Program-made: the position numbers and the translations under genes
NCBI RefSeq assembly: GCF_035989885.1
Contig: NZ_CP108518.1
Location: forward strand, 4,327,501-4,391,500
Length of the DNA: 64,000 bases
Source of the DNA: Streptomyces sp. NBC_01232
Lineage (GTDB): Bacteria > Actinomycetota > Actinomycetes > Streptomycetales > Streptomycetaceae
Direction of reading: 5' to 3'
In this document: piece by piece, positions 41,353-50,400 of the stretch
Numbering within the stretch: the stretch's first letter is position 1
Layout of the letters: the number at the start of each line of letters is the position of its first letter
The notes under the pieces: model-generated
Database searches by the model: none
What the model was told of the DNA's origin: nothing
Seen by the model: the letters and a program-made list of their open reading frames with translations, nothing else

Positions 41353-42092
41353 CACGATGCCCCCGGGTGGCTGCGGTGCAGGTGCTGCATCTCGGCGAGC
41401 ATCCGGCCGAAGGACTCGGTGTGCAGTCCCTGCCGTCCGGCCCCGGCCGCCCAGGCGCCGGTGCGCGGTCCCTGGGGCAGGTCGAGACCGGCCTGCTCCA
41501 GTACGCCGGTCAGCGCGGCCAGCCAGCGCCCCTCCACGGCGGTCAGGTCGAGCCCGTCGAGTCCGTCCACCGGCTGGAACATCTCGCCGGTGTACTTCCA
41601 GAGCGCGTCGAGGGCGGCCCGCATACGGCTGCGGCTCTCCTCGGTGCCGTCGCCGAGCCGCAGGGTCCACTGCTCGGCGTGGTCGCGGTGGTACGCGGTC
41701 TCCTTGACGGCCTTGGCCGCCAGGGGCGCGAACGGGCCGTCCCCGCGGGCGAGCTCCCCGTAGACCTCGTGCTGGTAGAGGGAGAAGTAGAGCTGCCGGG
41801 CGATGGTGTGGGCGAAGTCGCCGTTCGGCTGCTCGACCAGCTGGAGGTTGCGGAAGGACCGCTCCTCGCGCAGGTACGCCAGCTCGTCCTCGTCGCCGGC
41901 CAGGGACAGCAGGATCCGGGCCTGGCCGAGCAGGTCGAGGGCAATGTTGGCGAGCGCGACCTCCTCCTCCAGGACGGGGGCGTGTCCGGCCCATTCGCCG
42001 AGGCGGTGGGAGAGGATCAGCGCGTCGTCGCCGAGCGCCAGCGCCGCCGTGGCTTCGGCGCCGGTGAGACGGGTGGTGTCGGTGCCGGTCAC
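41349..42092 (-). CDS. paaC: Phenylacetyl-CoA epoxidase structural subunit PaaC
   Basis: This 247-residue ferritin-like protein lacks a complete diiron ligand set and scaffolds PaaA. Recognised segments are LALGDDALILSHRLGEWAGHAPVLEEEVALANIALDLLGQAR and KETAYHRDHAEQWTLRLGDGTEESRSRMRAALDALW. It overlaps paaB upstream (ATGA/GTGA type, 4 bp) and paaD downstream. It is part of the PaaABCE complex. Confidence 0.95.
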   Translation of the reverse strand: MTGTDTTRLTGAEATAALALGDDALILSHRLGEWAGHAPVLEEEVALANIALDLLGQARILLSLAGDEDELAYLREERSFRNLQLVEQPNGDFAHTIARQLYFSLYQHEVYGELARGDGPFAPLAAKAVKETAYHRDHAEQWTLRLGDGTEESRSRMRAALDALWKYTGEMFQPVDGLDGLDLTAVEGRWLAALTGVLEQAGLDLPQGPRTGAWAAGAGRQGLHTESFGRMLAEMQHLHRSHPGASW

Positions 42093-42373
42093 AGGTGGCT
42101 CACCCCCTCCGGGATGTCGTAGAAGGTCGGGTGCCGGTAGGGCTTGTCGGCGGACGGCGCGAAGAACGGGTCCCGCTCGTCCGGCGAGGAGGCGGTGATC
42201 TCGGTGGAGGGCACCACCCAGATCGAGATGCCTTCACCGCGCCGGGTGTAGAGGTCGCGGGCGTTGCGCAGGGCCATCTCCGCGTCGGGGGCGTGCAGGC
42301 TTCCCGCGTGCGTGTGCGAGAGGCCGCGGCGCGAGCGCACGAACACCTCCCACAGGGGCCAGTTCTGCGTCAT
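42089..42373 (-). CDS. paaB: Phenylacetyl-CoA epoxidase subunit PaaB
   Basis: This 94-residue small subunit has the family's [44 protein letters not shown] core, and ends with [17 protein letters not shown]. It overlaps paaA and paaC by 4 bp each. It bridges the catalytic subcomplex in the epoxidase. Confidence 0.96.
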   Translation of the reverse strand: MTQNWPLWEVFVRSRRGLSHTHAGSLHAPDAEMALRNARDLYTRRGEGISIWVVPSTEITASSPDERDPFFAPSADKPYRHPTFYDIPEGVSHL

Positions 42374-43431
42374 ACCCGTGCCTCCTCGTTCTGTCCGGCG
42401 GGCTTCGCCGCCTGTTGTGCCACCTGCTGTGCCGTCTGCTTCCGGGCGTACGCCGCGGCCGCGTCGCGCACCCAGGCGCCTTCCTCGTGGGCCCTGCGCC
42501 GCTGGTCGATCCGCTGCTCGTTGCAGGGGCCGTTGCCCTTGAGCACGTTCCAGAACTCCGCCCAGTCGATGGCGCCGAAGTCGTGGTGCCCGCGCTCCTC
42601 GTTCCACTTCAGGTCCGGGTCGGGCAGGGTCAGGCCGAGGGACTCGGCCTGAGGGACGGCGATGTCCACGAACCGCTGGCGCAGTTCGTCGTTGGAGTGC
42701 CGCTTGATGCGCCAGGCCATCGACTGCGCCGAGTGCGCCGACTCGTCGTCCGGCGGGCCGAACATCATCAGCGACGGCCACCACCAGCGGTCGACGGCGT
42801 CCTGGGCCATCGCGTGCTGGGCCTCCGTGCCCTGCGAGAGGGCGAGGAGCAGCTCGTACCCCTGGCGCTGGTGGAAGGACTCCTCCTTGCAGATCCGGAC
42901 CATGGCGCGGGCGTACGGCCCGTAGGAGCAACGGCAGATCGGCACCTGGTTGGTGATCGCCGCGCCGTCCACGAGCCAGCCGATGGCGCCGACGTCCGCC
43001 CAGGTCAGGGTGGGGTAGTTGAAGATCGAGGAGTACTTCTGCTTGCCCGAGTGGAGCTTGTCGAGCAGCTCGTCGCGGCTGGTACCGAGGGTCTCTGCCG
43101 CGCTGTAGAGGTACAGCCCGTGGCCGGCCTCGTCCTGGACCTTGGCCATCAGGATCGCCTTGCGGCGCAGCGAGGGCGCACGAGTGATCCAGTTGGCCTC
43201 GGGCTGCATGCCGATGATCTCGGAATGGGCGTGCTGGGCCATCTGGCGCACCAGTGAGGCGCGGTATTCGTCCGGCATCCAGTCGCGCGGTTCCACGCGC
43301 TCGTCGGCCGCCACCGCCGCGTCGAATGCCGCCGCGAGCTGCGCGCCCAGGTCAGCAGTCATGCCTGTCCCGTCCGTCCCGTCTGTCCCGGGGGCCGTGT
43401 CCGGCCCCGTTTCCGGGGTCACTGCCACCAT
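42370..43431 (-). CDS. paaA: Phenylacetyl-CoA epoxidase catalytic subunit PaaA
   Basis: This 353-residue diiron monooxygenase has carboxylate/His ligands in [20 protein letters not shown] and [18 protein letters not shown], within conserved [27 protein letters not shown]. It forms the ring 1,2-epoxide of phenylacetyl-CoA with O2. The N-terminal ~25 residues are a low-complexity Thr/Asp/Gly extension. ATG 43431 has GGGAG 6 nt upstream. It is the first gene of the operon, and the 18-nt operator at 43466-43483 lies 35 bp before it. The ligase paaK and the hydratase/thiolase genes are not in this window. Confidence 0.96.
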   Translation of the reverse strand: MVAVTPETGPDTAPGTDGTDGTGMTADLGAQLAAAFDAAVAADERVEPRDWMPDEYRASLVRQMAQHAHSEIIGMQPEANWITRAPSLRRKAILMAKVQDEAGHGLYLYSAAETLGTSRDELLDKLHSGKQKYSSIFNYPTLTWADVGAIGWLVDGAAITNQVPICRCSYGPYARAMVRICKEESFHQRQGYELLLALSQGTEAQHAMAQDAVDRWWWPSLMMFGPPDDESAHSAQSMAWRIKRHSNDELRQRFVDIAVPQAESLGLTLPDPDLKWNEERGHHDFGAIDWAEFWNVLKGNGPCNEQRIDQRRRAHEEGAWVRDAAAAYARKQTAQQVAQQAAKPAGQNEEARV

Positions 43432-43465
43432 TCCGGCTCCCTGTGAGAGTCCGCCGTCCGCCCGA

Positions 43466-43483
43466 CCGACCGATCGTTCGGTT
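43466..43483 (-). promoter_or_regulatory. PaaR-like TetR operator before paaA
   Basis: Read leftward the site is AACCGAACGATCGGTCGG, identical over 18 nt to the site at 48090-48107. Its core ACCGA-acga-TCGGT is an imperfect palindrome of TetR type. The TetR gene at 49701-50288 is the likely source of the repressor, with phenylacetyl-CoA as the expected inducer. Confidence 0.75.
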
Positions 43484-43566
43484 CATCCGCTTCAATGGTG
43501 AGACGACGGCCCGTAGGGTGTCAACCTCTGAGGTCAACCCTGTGGAAGCCGGACGATCGGGTGGGG

Positions 43567-44229
43567 ATGGATTCGAACGAGCACGAGCCCGCCGAAGGGG
43601 CCGCTCCGCCACCCCCGCGGGCGCCCGGAATAGCCGGTCTGTCCACCCCGTACCGGGTCGTGACCGCCCTGGCCCTGGGGGTGATCGCCGTGGCCGCCTG
43701 TACGCACCTCGCGCTCGTCTTCCTGCACGTGGCCCCGGCCAACACCCTGAGCAAGCAGCACGCGCAGACGATCGACGGCTGGATCTACCCCGAGTTCGAA
43801 CAGAACTGGAAGCTCTTCGCGCCCAACCCGCTGCAGCAGAACATCGCGGTCGAGGCGCGCGCCGAGGTACGGACCGCCGACGGCGGCATCACCGGCACGC
43901 CCTGGCACGACCTGAGCGCCGAGGACGGCGAGGCCATCCGGCACAGCCTGCTGCCGAGCCACACGCGGCAGAACGAGCTCCGCCGGGCCTGGGACTTCTT
44001 CACCGGGTCCCACGACGAGGAGAACAGGCCGAACGGCGAGCGCGGCAAGCTGTCCGAGGAGTACCTCCAGCGGATCGCGGTGAACCGGCTCGCCCCCCAC
44101 GCCCGCGGCGCGGAGATCGTGCGGATCCAGCTGCGCTCGGCGACCACGGCGGTGCCCGCGCCGAAGTGGAGCACCGAGACCACCGACACCCAGACCTACT
44201 ACCGGGAGCTGCCGTGGTGGACGGTGTGA
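43567..44229 (+). CDS. DUF5819 family membrane-anchored protein
   Basis: A protein of about 220 residues with one N-terminal membrane segment (about 30-50; VVTALALGVIAVAACTHLALVFLHV) and an extracytoplasmic region with QNWKLFAPNPLQQNIAVEARAEV, the conserved core of DUF5819. The function is unknown. The start is uncertain: ATG 43567, or GTG 43561. It overlaps the HTTM gene, and DUF5819-HTTM pairs are common in streptomycetes, implying a shared membrane complex. Confidence 0.8.
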   Translation: MDSNEHEPAEGAAPPPPRAPGIAGLSTPYRVVTALALGVIAVAACTHLALVFLHVAPANTLSKQHAQTIDGWIYPEFEQNWKLFAPNPLQQNIAVEARAEVRTADGGITGTPWHDLSAEDGEAIRHSLLPSHTRQNELRRAWDFFTGSHDEENRPNGERGKLSEEYLQRIAVNRLAPHARGAEIVRIQLRSATTAVPAPKWSTETTDTQTYYRELPWWTV

Positions 44230-45404
44230 GGCGCGCCCGCGAGACGGCGGGTCGGCTGGCCGCGCAGATCACCGGGCGGGCGCTGGGCCCGTACCAGAGC
44301 GCCGTGGTCCGCATCGGCTTCGCCGCGACCTGGCTCTTCTTCCTGCTGCGCGAGTTCCCCCACCGCGCCGAGCTGTACGGACCGGACGGGCCGTGGAGCT
44401 GGCGCCTGGCCGAGCGGCTGATCGATTCCAACCACGCCTTCTCGGTGCTGATGTGGTCGGACTCGACGCTGTGGTTCGAGATCGTGTACGCGGTGTCCGT
44501 GCTGGCGAGCGCGGGGCTGCTGCTGGGCTGGCGGACGCGGGCGACCTCCGTGGTGTTCATGATCGGAGTGCTGTCGCTGCAGAACCGCAGCGTGTTCATG
44601 GGCGACGGCGGGGACAACGTCATCCACCTGATGGCGATCTACCTGGTGCTGACCCGGTGCGCGCAGGTGTGGTCGCTGGATGCGCGCAGGGCCCGTACGC
44701 GCGGCTCGGCGACGGCCGGGGCCGCGGGGCCCGTGCTGTGGGGCGTGCTGGGCGCGGTGTTCGCCTTCGGCGCGGCGACGGGCCGGTTCGGCTACGGCTG
44801 GCTGGCGGCGTTCGCGGCGGTGTGGGTGGCCTGCGGGCTGTGGTGGATGGTGGACCGCTACGAGCCGGAGGGCGAGGGGCGGGCGGTCCTGGACGTCCTG
44901 GCCAACCTGCTGCACAACGCGGCCATGATGGTGATCATGGCGGAGGTCTGCCTGATCTACGCGACGGCGGGCTGGTACAAGATCCAGGGCTCCCGGTGGC
45001 AGGACGGGACGGCCCTGTACTACCCGCTGGGGCTCGACTACTTCTCCCCGTGGCCTGGGCTGTCGGCGCTGGTGGCCGGGAGCGGGACGCTGGTGATGCT
45101 GCTGTCGTACGGGACGGTGGCGGTGCAGGTGGCCTTTCCGTTCACCCTGTTCAACCGGCGGATCAAGAACGTCCTGCTGGTGCTGATGATGCTGGAGCAC
45201 GCGGGGATCGCGGTGCTGCTGGGGCTGCCGTTCTTCTCCCTGGCGATGATCGCCGCGGACGCGGTGTTCCTGCCGACCGGGTTCCTGCTCTGGGCGGGGG
45301 TACGGGTCTCCATGGTGCGGTGGCGTCGGCGGCGGGCGGTGGAGCCCGAGCCGGCCGCCGGCGAGCCGGTGCCGGTGCCCGTGCCGTTGCCGGGGCCGCG
45401 CTGA
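44217..45404 (+). CDS. HTTM-domain membrane protein
   Basis: About 395 residues with multiple membrane helices and the HTTM (vitamin K-dependent carboxylase-like) pattern: GPYQSAVVRIGFAATWLFFLLREFPHR, LWFEIVYAVSVLASAGLLLGWRTRAT, and NRSVFMGDGGDNVIHLMAIYLVLTRCAQVWSLD. The YATAGWYKIQGSRWQDGTALYYPLG segment is typical. No evidence of gamma-carboxylase activity exists for bacterial HTTM proteins of this type. The start may be GTG 44217 (GGGAG 8 nt upstream) or GTG 44226, which would give a GTGA overlap with the DUF5819 stop. Confidence 0.85.
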   Translation: MDGVRRARETAGRLAAQITGRALGPYQSAVVRIGFAATWLFFLLREFPHRAELYGPDGPWSWRLAERLIDSNHAFSVLMWSDSTLWFEIVYAVSVLASAGLLLGWRTRATSVVFMIGVLSLQNRSVFMGDGGDNVIHLMAIYLVLTRCAQVWSLDARRARTRGSATAGAAGPVLWGVLGAVFAFGAATGRFGYGWLAAFAAVWVACGLWWMVDRYEPEGEGRAVLDVLANLLHNAAMMVIMAEVCLIYATAGWYKIQGSRWQDGTALYYPLGLDYFSPWPGLSALVAGSGTLVMLLSYGTVAVQVAFPFTLFNRRIKNVLLVLMMLEHAGIAVLLGLPFFSLAMIAADAVFLPTGFLLWAGVRVSMVRWRRRRAVEPEPAAGEPVPVPVPLPGPR

Positions 45405-45430
45405 CGGTGCCGGGGCCGCGCTGACGGTGC
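45391..45430. repeat. 20-bp tandem duplication at the end of the HTTM gene
   Basis: CGGGGCCGCGCTGACGGTGC occurs at 45391-45410 and again at 45411-45430. The first copy contains the HTTM stop codon, so the last codons and stop are duplicated just outside the gene. It looks like a replication-slippage product. Confidence 0.8.
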
Positions 45431-45533
45431 CGTGCGGCGCCGCTGCCGGGGCGCCGCCCCGGACCCCGCGCCCCGTCGCCGACGGGGCTGAACCCGGTCG
45501 GGAGGGCGTCCGCGCGGACCGTAGGGTCGGGGT

Positions 45534-46292
45534 ATGGACGAGACGGTGCGGGAGTGGCGGGAGGCCGAGCAGGCGGGAGGTCTCGTGCTGCTCGACGGGT
45601 TCCACGCGGTGAAGCACGCCCTGCGGTTCGGGGCCGATGTGCGGATGGTCATCGCCGAGGATCCCGGCGCGGTACGGGCGCTCGCCCGTGAGCTGGCTCC
45701 GGACGTCGAGGACGCCGTGGCGCGGCTGGTGCGGCGGGCCGCCCTCGAGGAGGTCCTGCCCCGGGTGCATCCCACCGGCGTCGCGGCCCTCGCGGTACGG
45801 CCCGACCGGGCGGCGGGCATCGCGGGGCTCGGGCGGCTGCCGCGGCCCGCGCCCGTCGTCGTCCTCGACAACCCCCGCAACCTCGGCAACGTCGGAGCCG
45901 TCGTCCGGCTCGCCGCCGGTTTCGGTGCCACCGGCGTGGTGACCCGCGGTGACCTCGACCCCTGGCACCCGAACGTGGTCCGGGCCGGGGCCGGGCTGCA
46001 CTACGCCACCACCGTCGAGCGCCTGGCCCTGGACGAGCTGCCGCCCGGCCCTCTCTACGCGCTCGACCCGGAGGGCGAGGACATCCGCGCCCTCACCCTC
46101 CCGGACGACGCCCTGCTCGCCTTCGGATCGGAACGCCACGGGATCTCACCCGAGCTGCGCGCCCGGGCCGACCACCTGGTCTCCCTGCCGATGCGCTCAC
46201 AGGTCTCCAGCTACAACCTGGCCACCAGCGTGGCCATGACCCTCTTCCACTGGGGCGGTCCCCCGGCCGAAGAGGGCGCCGAGCCGGCCTAG
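45534..46292 (+). CDS. TrmH/SpoU-family RNA 2'-O-methyltransferase
   Basis: This 252-residue SPOUT enzyme has motif 1 VVLDNPRNLGNVGAVVRLAAGFGATGVV, motif 2 LLAFGSERHGISPELR and motif 3 LPMRSQVSSYNLATSVAMTLFHW, which form the trefoil knot that binds S-adenosylmethionine. It probably methylates a ribose in rRNA or tRNA; the target cannot be read from sequence. It is convergent with paaN, with a hairpin between. Confidence 0.94.
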   Translation: MDETVREWREAEQAGGLVLLDGFHAVKHALRFGADVRMVIAEDPGAVRALARELAPDVEDAVARLVRRAALEEVLPRVHPTGVAALAVRPDRAAGIAGLGRLPRPAPVVVLDNPRNLGNVGAVVRLAAGFGATGVVTRGDLDPWHPNVVRAGAGLHYATTVERLALDELPPGPLYALDPEGEDIRALTLPDDALLAFGSERHGISPELRARADHLVSLPMRSQVSSYNLATSVAMTLFHWGGPPAEEGAEPA

Positions 46293-46317
46293 CCTGCGGC
46301 CACGCCGGGCGATGGCC

Positions 46318-46344
46318 CGTCGGGCGCCCGCCGGGCGCCCGACG
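46318..46344. terminator. 13-bp near-continuous palindrome between TrmH and paaN
   Basis: CGTCGGGCGCCCG (46318-46330) is mirrored at 46332-46344. The folded hairpin would have a short loop of a few nt. It lies between convergent genes and probably serves both. Confidence 0.75.
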
Positions 46345-46352
46345 TCCGCGGC

Positions 46353-48035
46353 CTATGCCTGGCGGCGGACCTCCACCACGCGGAAGCGGTTCGCGACGAA
46401 GGCGCCGTCGCAGAGGGCCGCGTTGGCCGCCGGGTTGCCGCCGGAGCCGTGGAAGTCCGAGAACGCGGCGGTCTGGTTGACGAAGACCCCGCCGGTCAGG
46501 TTCAGCGAGAGCTGCGCGGACTCCTCCAGGCAGACCTCCTCGATCGCCCGCTCGGTGTCCGCCGACGTCGTGTACGCGCCCACCGTCATGGCGCCCTTCT
46601 CCCGCACCGTACGGCGCAGCAGGTCGAGGGCGTCGGCGGTGGTGTCCACGGCGACCGCGAAGGAGACCGGGCCGAAGCACTCGGAGAGGTAGGGGGCGTC
46701 CGCGTCGGGCTTGGCCGCGTCCAGCTTGACCATGACCGGGGTGCGGACCACCGCGTCCGGGAACTCGGGGTTCACGACCTCGCGGGAGGCCAGCGCGACC
46801 TCGCCCAGCGCGGCGGCGGCCTCCAGCCGGGTCCTGACGTCCGGGTTCACCAGCGCGCCGAGCAGCGCGTTGGCCCGGGCGTCGTCGCCCAGCAGGCCGC
46901 CGACCGAGGCGGCGAGGTCGGCGACGACCTCGTCGTAGGTCTTGTGGCCGGCGTCCGTCGCGATGCCCTCGCGCGGGATCAGCAGGTTCTGCGGGGTGGT
47001 GCACATCTGGCCGCTGTACAGGGACAGCGAGAACGCCAGGTTGGACAGCATGCCCTTGTAGTTGTCGGTGGAGTCCAGGACGACGGTGTTGACGCCGGCC
47101 TTCTCCGTGTAGACCTGCGCCTGACGGGCGTTGGTCTCCAGCCAGTCGCCGAACTCGGTGGACCCGGTGTAGTCGATCAGCTTGATCTCGGGGCGGACCG
47201 CGAGGGTCTTGGCGATGCCCTCGCCCGGGTGCTCGACCGCGAGCGCCACCAGGTTCGGGTCGAAGCCCGCCTCGGCGAGGACCTCGCGCGCCACCTGGAC
47301 GGTCAGCGCGAGCGGCAGCACGGCCCGCGGGTGCGGCTTGACCAGGACGGCGTTGCCGGTGGCCAGGGAGGCGAACAGGCCCGGGTAGCCGTTCCAGGTC
47401 GGGAAGGTGTTGCAGCCGATCATGAGGGCGATGCCGCGCGGGACGGCGGTGAAGCTCTTGCCGAGCTCCAGCGGGTCCTTCTTGCCCTGCGGCTTCGACC
47501 AGTCGGCCTGACCCGGGACCCGGGTCTGCTCCTCGTACGCGTACGCCACGGCCTCCAGGCCGCGGTCCTGCGCGTGCGGGCCGCCGGCCTGGAACGCCAT
47601 CATGAAGGCCTGGCCGCTGGTGTGCATGACCGCGTGCGCGAACTCGTGGGTCCGGGCGGAGATGCGGGCCAGGATCTCGATACAGACCAGGGCGCGGGCC
47701 TCGGGTCCCGCGTCGCGCCAGGCACCCATGCCGGCCTTCATCGCGGGCAGCAGCACGTCCGGGTCCACGTGCGGGTACTCGATGCCCAGCTCCGGGCCGA
47801 AGGGGGACACCTCGGCGCCCGCCCAGCCGTCGGTGCCGGGCTGGCCGAGGTCCAGCCGCGTGCCGCGGACGGCCTCGAACGCGGCCAGCCCGTCGGCGGG
47901 CGCGGTCTCGCCGTAGGCCTTGGGATGCTCGGGATGCGGGGACCAGTAGGCACGGCTGCGGATCGCCGACAGGGCCTGGTCCAGGGTGGGCCGGTGCTTG
48001 GCGGACAGCTGGGGGACGGTGAGCTCGGCGGCCAT
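46353..48035 (-). CDS. paaN: Phenylacetate degradation aldehyde dehydrogenase PaaN
   Basis: This 560-residue ALDH-superfamily protein of the actinobacterial PaaN type has NAD-binding LASLATGNAVLVKPHPRAVLPLALTVQVAREVL, KLIDYTGSTEFGDWLE, and a catalytic Cys in LYSGQMCTTPQNLLIP. It lacks the MaoC hydratase domain of PaaZ, so it would oxidise the ring-opened semialdehyde only. It is divergent from the paaH-like gene with a PaaR-like operator between. ATG 48035 lies downstream of a GAGGAG. Confidence 0.93.
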   Translation of the reverse strand: MAAELTVPQLSAKHRPTLDQALSAIRSRAYWSPHPEHPKAYGETAPADGLAAFEAVRGTRLDLGQPGTDGWAGAEVSPFGPELGIEYPHVDPDVLLPAMKAGMGAWRDAGPEARALVCIEILARISARTHEFAHAVMHTSGQAFMMAFQAGGPHAQDRGLEAVAYAYEEQTRVPGQADWSKPQGKKDPLELGKSFTAVPRGIALMIGCNTFPTWNGYPGLFASLATGNAVLVKPHPRAVLPLALTVQVAREVLAEAGFDPNLVALAVEHPGEGIAKTLAVRPEIKLIDYTGSTEFGDWLETNARQAQVYTEKAGVNTVVLDSTDNYKGMLSNLAFSLSLYSGQMCTTPQNLLIPREGIATDAGHKTYDEVVADLAASVGGLLGDDARANALLGALVNPDVRTRLEAAAALGEVALASREVVNPEFPDAVVRTPVMVKLDAAKPDADAPYLSECFGPVSFAVAVDTTADALDLLRRTVREKGAMTVGAYTTSADTERAIEEVCLEESAQLSLNLTGGVFVNQTAAFSDFHGSGGNPAANAALCDGAFVANRFRVVEVRRQA

Positions 48036-48089
48036 CAGGGACCAACTCCTCGTTGAGCCGGGCGAAGAACAGCAGACTGGAGTTAGAGT

Positions 48090-48107
48090 AACCGAACGAT
48101 CGGTCGG
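48090..48107. promoter_or_regulatory. PaaR-like TetR operator between paaN and paaH-like gene
   Basis: AACCGAACGATCGGTCGG lies 55 bp before paaN and 53 bp before the divergent dehydrogenase gene. It is identical to the site before paaA (43466-43483), so one repressor can control all three units. Confidence 0.78.
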
Positions 48108-48159
48108 GACAAGAGGGCCCGGCGGACCTGTGGACAAGTGTGTGCGGGAGGATCAGGAC

Positions 48160-49704
48160 ATGACAGCAATCGAGCGGTCCCGCACTGTGGCGGTCGTCGG
48201 CGCGGGCACCATGGGCCAGGGCATCGCCCAGGTCGCCCTTCTCGCAGGTCACCGCGTGCTGATCTACGACATCAACGCCTCCCTCGCCGCCGACGGCGTC
48301 GGCTTCGTCCAGGACCGGGTCGAGCGGATGGCGGCCAAGGGCCGCCTGGACCGCGCCGAGGCCGAGGAGGCGATCGGCCGGATCGCTCCGGCCGGAGACC
48401 TCGCGGACCTCGCAGAGGCGGGCCTCGTCATCGAGGCCGTCGTCGAGAACGTCACCGTCAAGCAGTCGCTCTTCGCCGCGCTCGAAGAGGTGGTCGCGCC
48501 GGACGCGCTGCTGGCCACGAACACCTCCTCGCTCTCCGTCACCGAGCTCGCCGCCGGGCTCGCGCACCCCGGCCGCTTCCTCGGCCTGCACTTCTTCAAC
48601 CCGGCCCCGCTGCTCCCGCTCGTCGAGGTGGTCAGCGGGTTCGCGACCGACCCGGCCGCCGCCGAGCGCGCGTACCGCACCGTCCTCGGCTGGGGGAAGA
48701 CGCCGGTCCGCTGCGCCGACACCCCCGGGTTCATCGTCAACCGGATCGCCCGCCCCTTCTACGCCGAGGCCTTCGCGGTGTACGAGGAGCGGGGCGCGGA
48801 CGCGGCCACCATCGACGCCGTGCTCCGCGAGAGCGGCGGCTTCAAGATGGGCCCCTTCCAGCTGACCGACCTGATCGGCCAGGACGTGAACGAGGCCGTG
48901 ACCCGCTCGGTGTGGGAGTCCTTCTTCCGCAGCCCGAAGTTCACCCCCTCCCTCGCCCAGCGCCGGCTCGTCCAGTCGGGCCGCCTCGGACGCAAGTCCG
49001 GGCACGGCTGGTACCCGTACGGCCCCGGCGCCGAGCCCGCGCTCCCGCACACCGCGGCGCCCGAGGAGGCCCCGGCGAAGGTCACCGTCGTCGGTGACCT
49101 CGGCCCGGCGGCCGGCCTGGTGGAGCTGCTGGAGGAGGCCGGGATCGCGGTCGCGGCCACCGAGCAGGGGGGCCCGTACATCCAGCTTCCCGGCGAGGGC
49201 CAGCTGGTCCTCGCCGACGGCAAGACCTCCGTGGAGTTCGCGGACGTCGTCTACTTCGACCTCGCGCTCGACTACCGCGGCGCCACCCGCATCGCGCTCT
49301 CCGCGAGCGGGGACACCAGCGAGCGGACCCTGGCCGAGGCGATCGGCCTCTTCCAGAAGCTCGGCAAGCAGGTCTCCGTGATCGGCGACGTCCCCGGCAT
49401 GATCGTCGCGCGGACCGTCGCGATGCTGATCGACCTGACGGCCGACGCGGTCGCCCGGGGGGTCGCCTCCGCCGAGGACATCGACACGGCGATGCGGCTC
49501 GGCGTCAACTACCCGCTGGGCCCGGCCGAATGGCACGACCGGATCGGCCGCGACTGGGCCTACGACCTGCTGCACAACCTCGACGAGCGCGTCCCCGGCG
49601 GCCGCTACGCGCCCTCCCTCGCCCTGTTCAAACTGGGCTACGAGGACGGCGACGACGAGGGCGACCGCGAGGGCGACCGGGACGACACGGGGGAGAACGC
49701 ATGA
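48160..49704 (+). CDS. paaH: 3-hydroxyacyl-CoA dehydrogenase (PaaH-like)
   Basis: This 514-residue protein has an N-terminal Rossmann domain (VVGAGTMGQGIAQVALLAGHRV), NTSSLSVTELAAG and a catalytic His in FLGLHFFNPAPLLPLVEVVSG, then two C-terminal 3-hydroxyacyl-CoA dehydrogenase domains (RPFYAEAFAVYEE, GVNYPLGPAEWHDRIG), the layout of PaaH. It oxidises 3-hydroxyadipyl-CoA in phenylacetate catabolism. The C-terminus ends in an Asp/Glu/Arg-rich DEGDREGDRDD tail. Its stop overlaps the TetR gene start (ATGA). Confidence 0.92.
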   Translation: MTAIERSRTVAVVGAGTMGQGIAQVALLAGHRVLIYDINASLAADGVGFVQDRVERMAAKGRLDRAEAEEAIGRIAPAGDLADLAEAGLVIEAVVENVTVKQSLFAALEEVVAPDALLATNTSSLSVTELAAGLAHPGRFLGLHFFNPAPLLPLVEVVSGFATDPAAAERAYRTVLGWGKTPVRCADTPGFIVNRIARPFYAEAFAVYEERGADAATIDAVLRESGGFKMGPFQLTDLIGQDVNEAVTRSVWESFFRSPKFTPSLAQRRLVQSGRLGRKSGHGWYPYGPGAEPALPHTAAPEEAPAKVTVVGDLGPAAGLVELLEEAGIAVAATEQGGPYIQLPGEGQLVLADGKTSVEFADVVYFDLALDYRGATRIALSASGDTSERTLAEAIGLFQKLGKQVSVIGDVPGMIVARTVAMLIDLTADAVARGVASAEDIDTAMRLGVNYPLGPAEWHDRIGRDWAYDLLHNLDERVPGGRYAPSLALFKLGYEDGDDEGDREGDRDDTGENA

Positions 49705-50288
49705 CCACGGCCAAACGGGACACGTACACCCCCGAGACCCTGCTGTCCGTTGCCGTCCAGGTCTTCAACGAGCGCGGCTACGACGGCACCTCGATGGAGC
49801 ACCTCTCCAAGGCCGCGGGCATCTCGAAGTCCTCGATCTACCACCACGTCGCGGGCAAGGAGGAGCTGCTGCGGCGCGCCGTCAGCCGCGCCCTCGACGG
49901 GCTCTTCGCGATCCTGGAGGAGCCGGGAGCGATACGCGGCCGGGCGGTCGAGCGCGTTGAATACGTCACGCGCCGCACGGTCGAGGTACTGGTCGGCGAA
50001 CTGCCCTACGTGACGCTGCTGCTGCGCGTACGCGGCAACACCCGCACCGAGCGGTGGGCGCTGGAACGCCGCCGCGACTTCGACCACCAGGTCGCCGACC
50101 TGCTCAAGGCCGCCGCAGCCGACGGCGACCTCCGGGCGGACGTGGACATCCGCCTCGCCACCCGCCTGCTCTTCGGCATGGTGAACTCCCTGGTCGAGTG
50201 GTACCGCCCGCACTCGGGCACGGGACCCGACCAGCTCGCGGACGCGGTCGTCCACATGGCCTTCGACGGCCTGCGCACCGCCCGCTGA
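49701..50288 (+). CDS. TetR-family repressor, PaaR-like
   Basis: This 195-residue TetR protein has an N-terminal helix-turn-helix (about 10-60; TLLSVAVQVFNERGYDGTSMEHLSKAAGISKSSIYHHVAGKEEL) and an all-helical ligand domain. Its gene is translationally coupled to the paaH-like gene. Three copies of a TetR-like operator in this window (43466, 48090 and a variant at 51071) mark its probable targets. TetR-type PaaR proteins in other bacteria are released from DNA by phenylacetyl-CoA. Confidence 0.9.
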   Translation: MTTAKRDTYTPETLLSVAVQVFNERGYDGTSMEHLSKAAGISKSSIYHHVAGKEELLRRAVSRALDGLFAILEEPGAIRGRAVERVEYVTRRTVEVLVGELPYVTLLLRVRGNTRTERWALERRRDFDHQVADLLKAAAADGDLRADVDIRLATRLLFGMVNSLVEWYRPHSGTGPDQLADAVVHMAFDGLRTAR

Positions 50289-50306
50289 CCCGCGCAGGAC
50301 CCACAG

Positions 50307-50342
50307 CGCCCCCCGGAACGGCCGCAACGGCCCCGGGGGGCG
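50307..50342. terminator. 10-bp G/C hairpin between TetR and Lrp genes
   Basis: CGCCCCCCGG (50307-50316) pairs with CCGGGGGGCG (50333-50342), with an inner GGCC pairing in the loop. It lies between convergent genes. Confidence 0.75.
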
Positions 50343-50400
50343 TCTGCCGTCCCCCGGACGGGCCAGGGGGTGTCCTGCCGATCGGGCGGGGCCCGGGGGC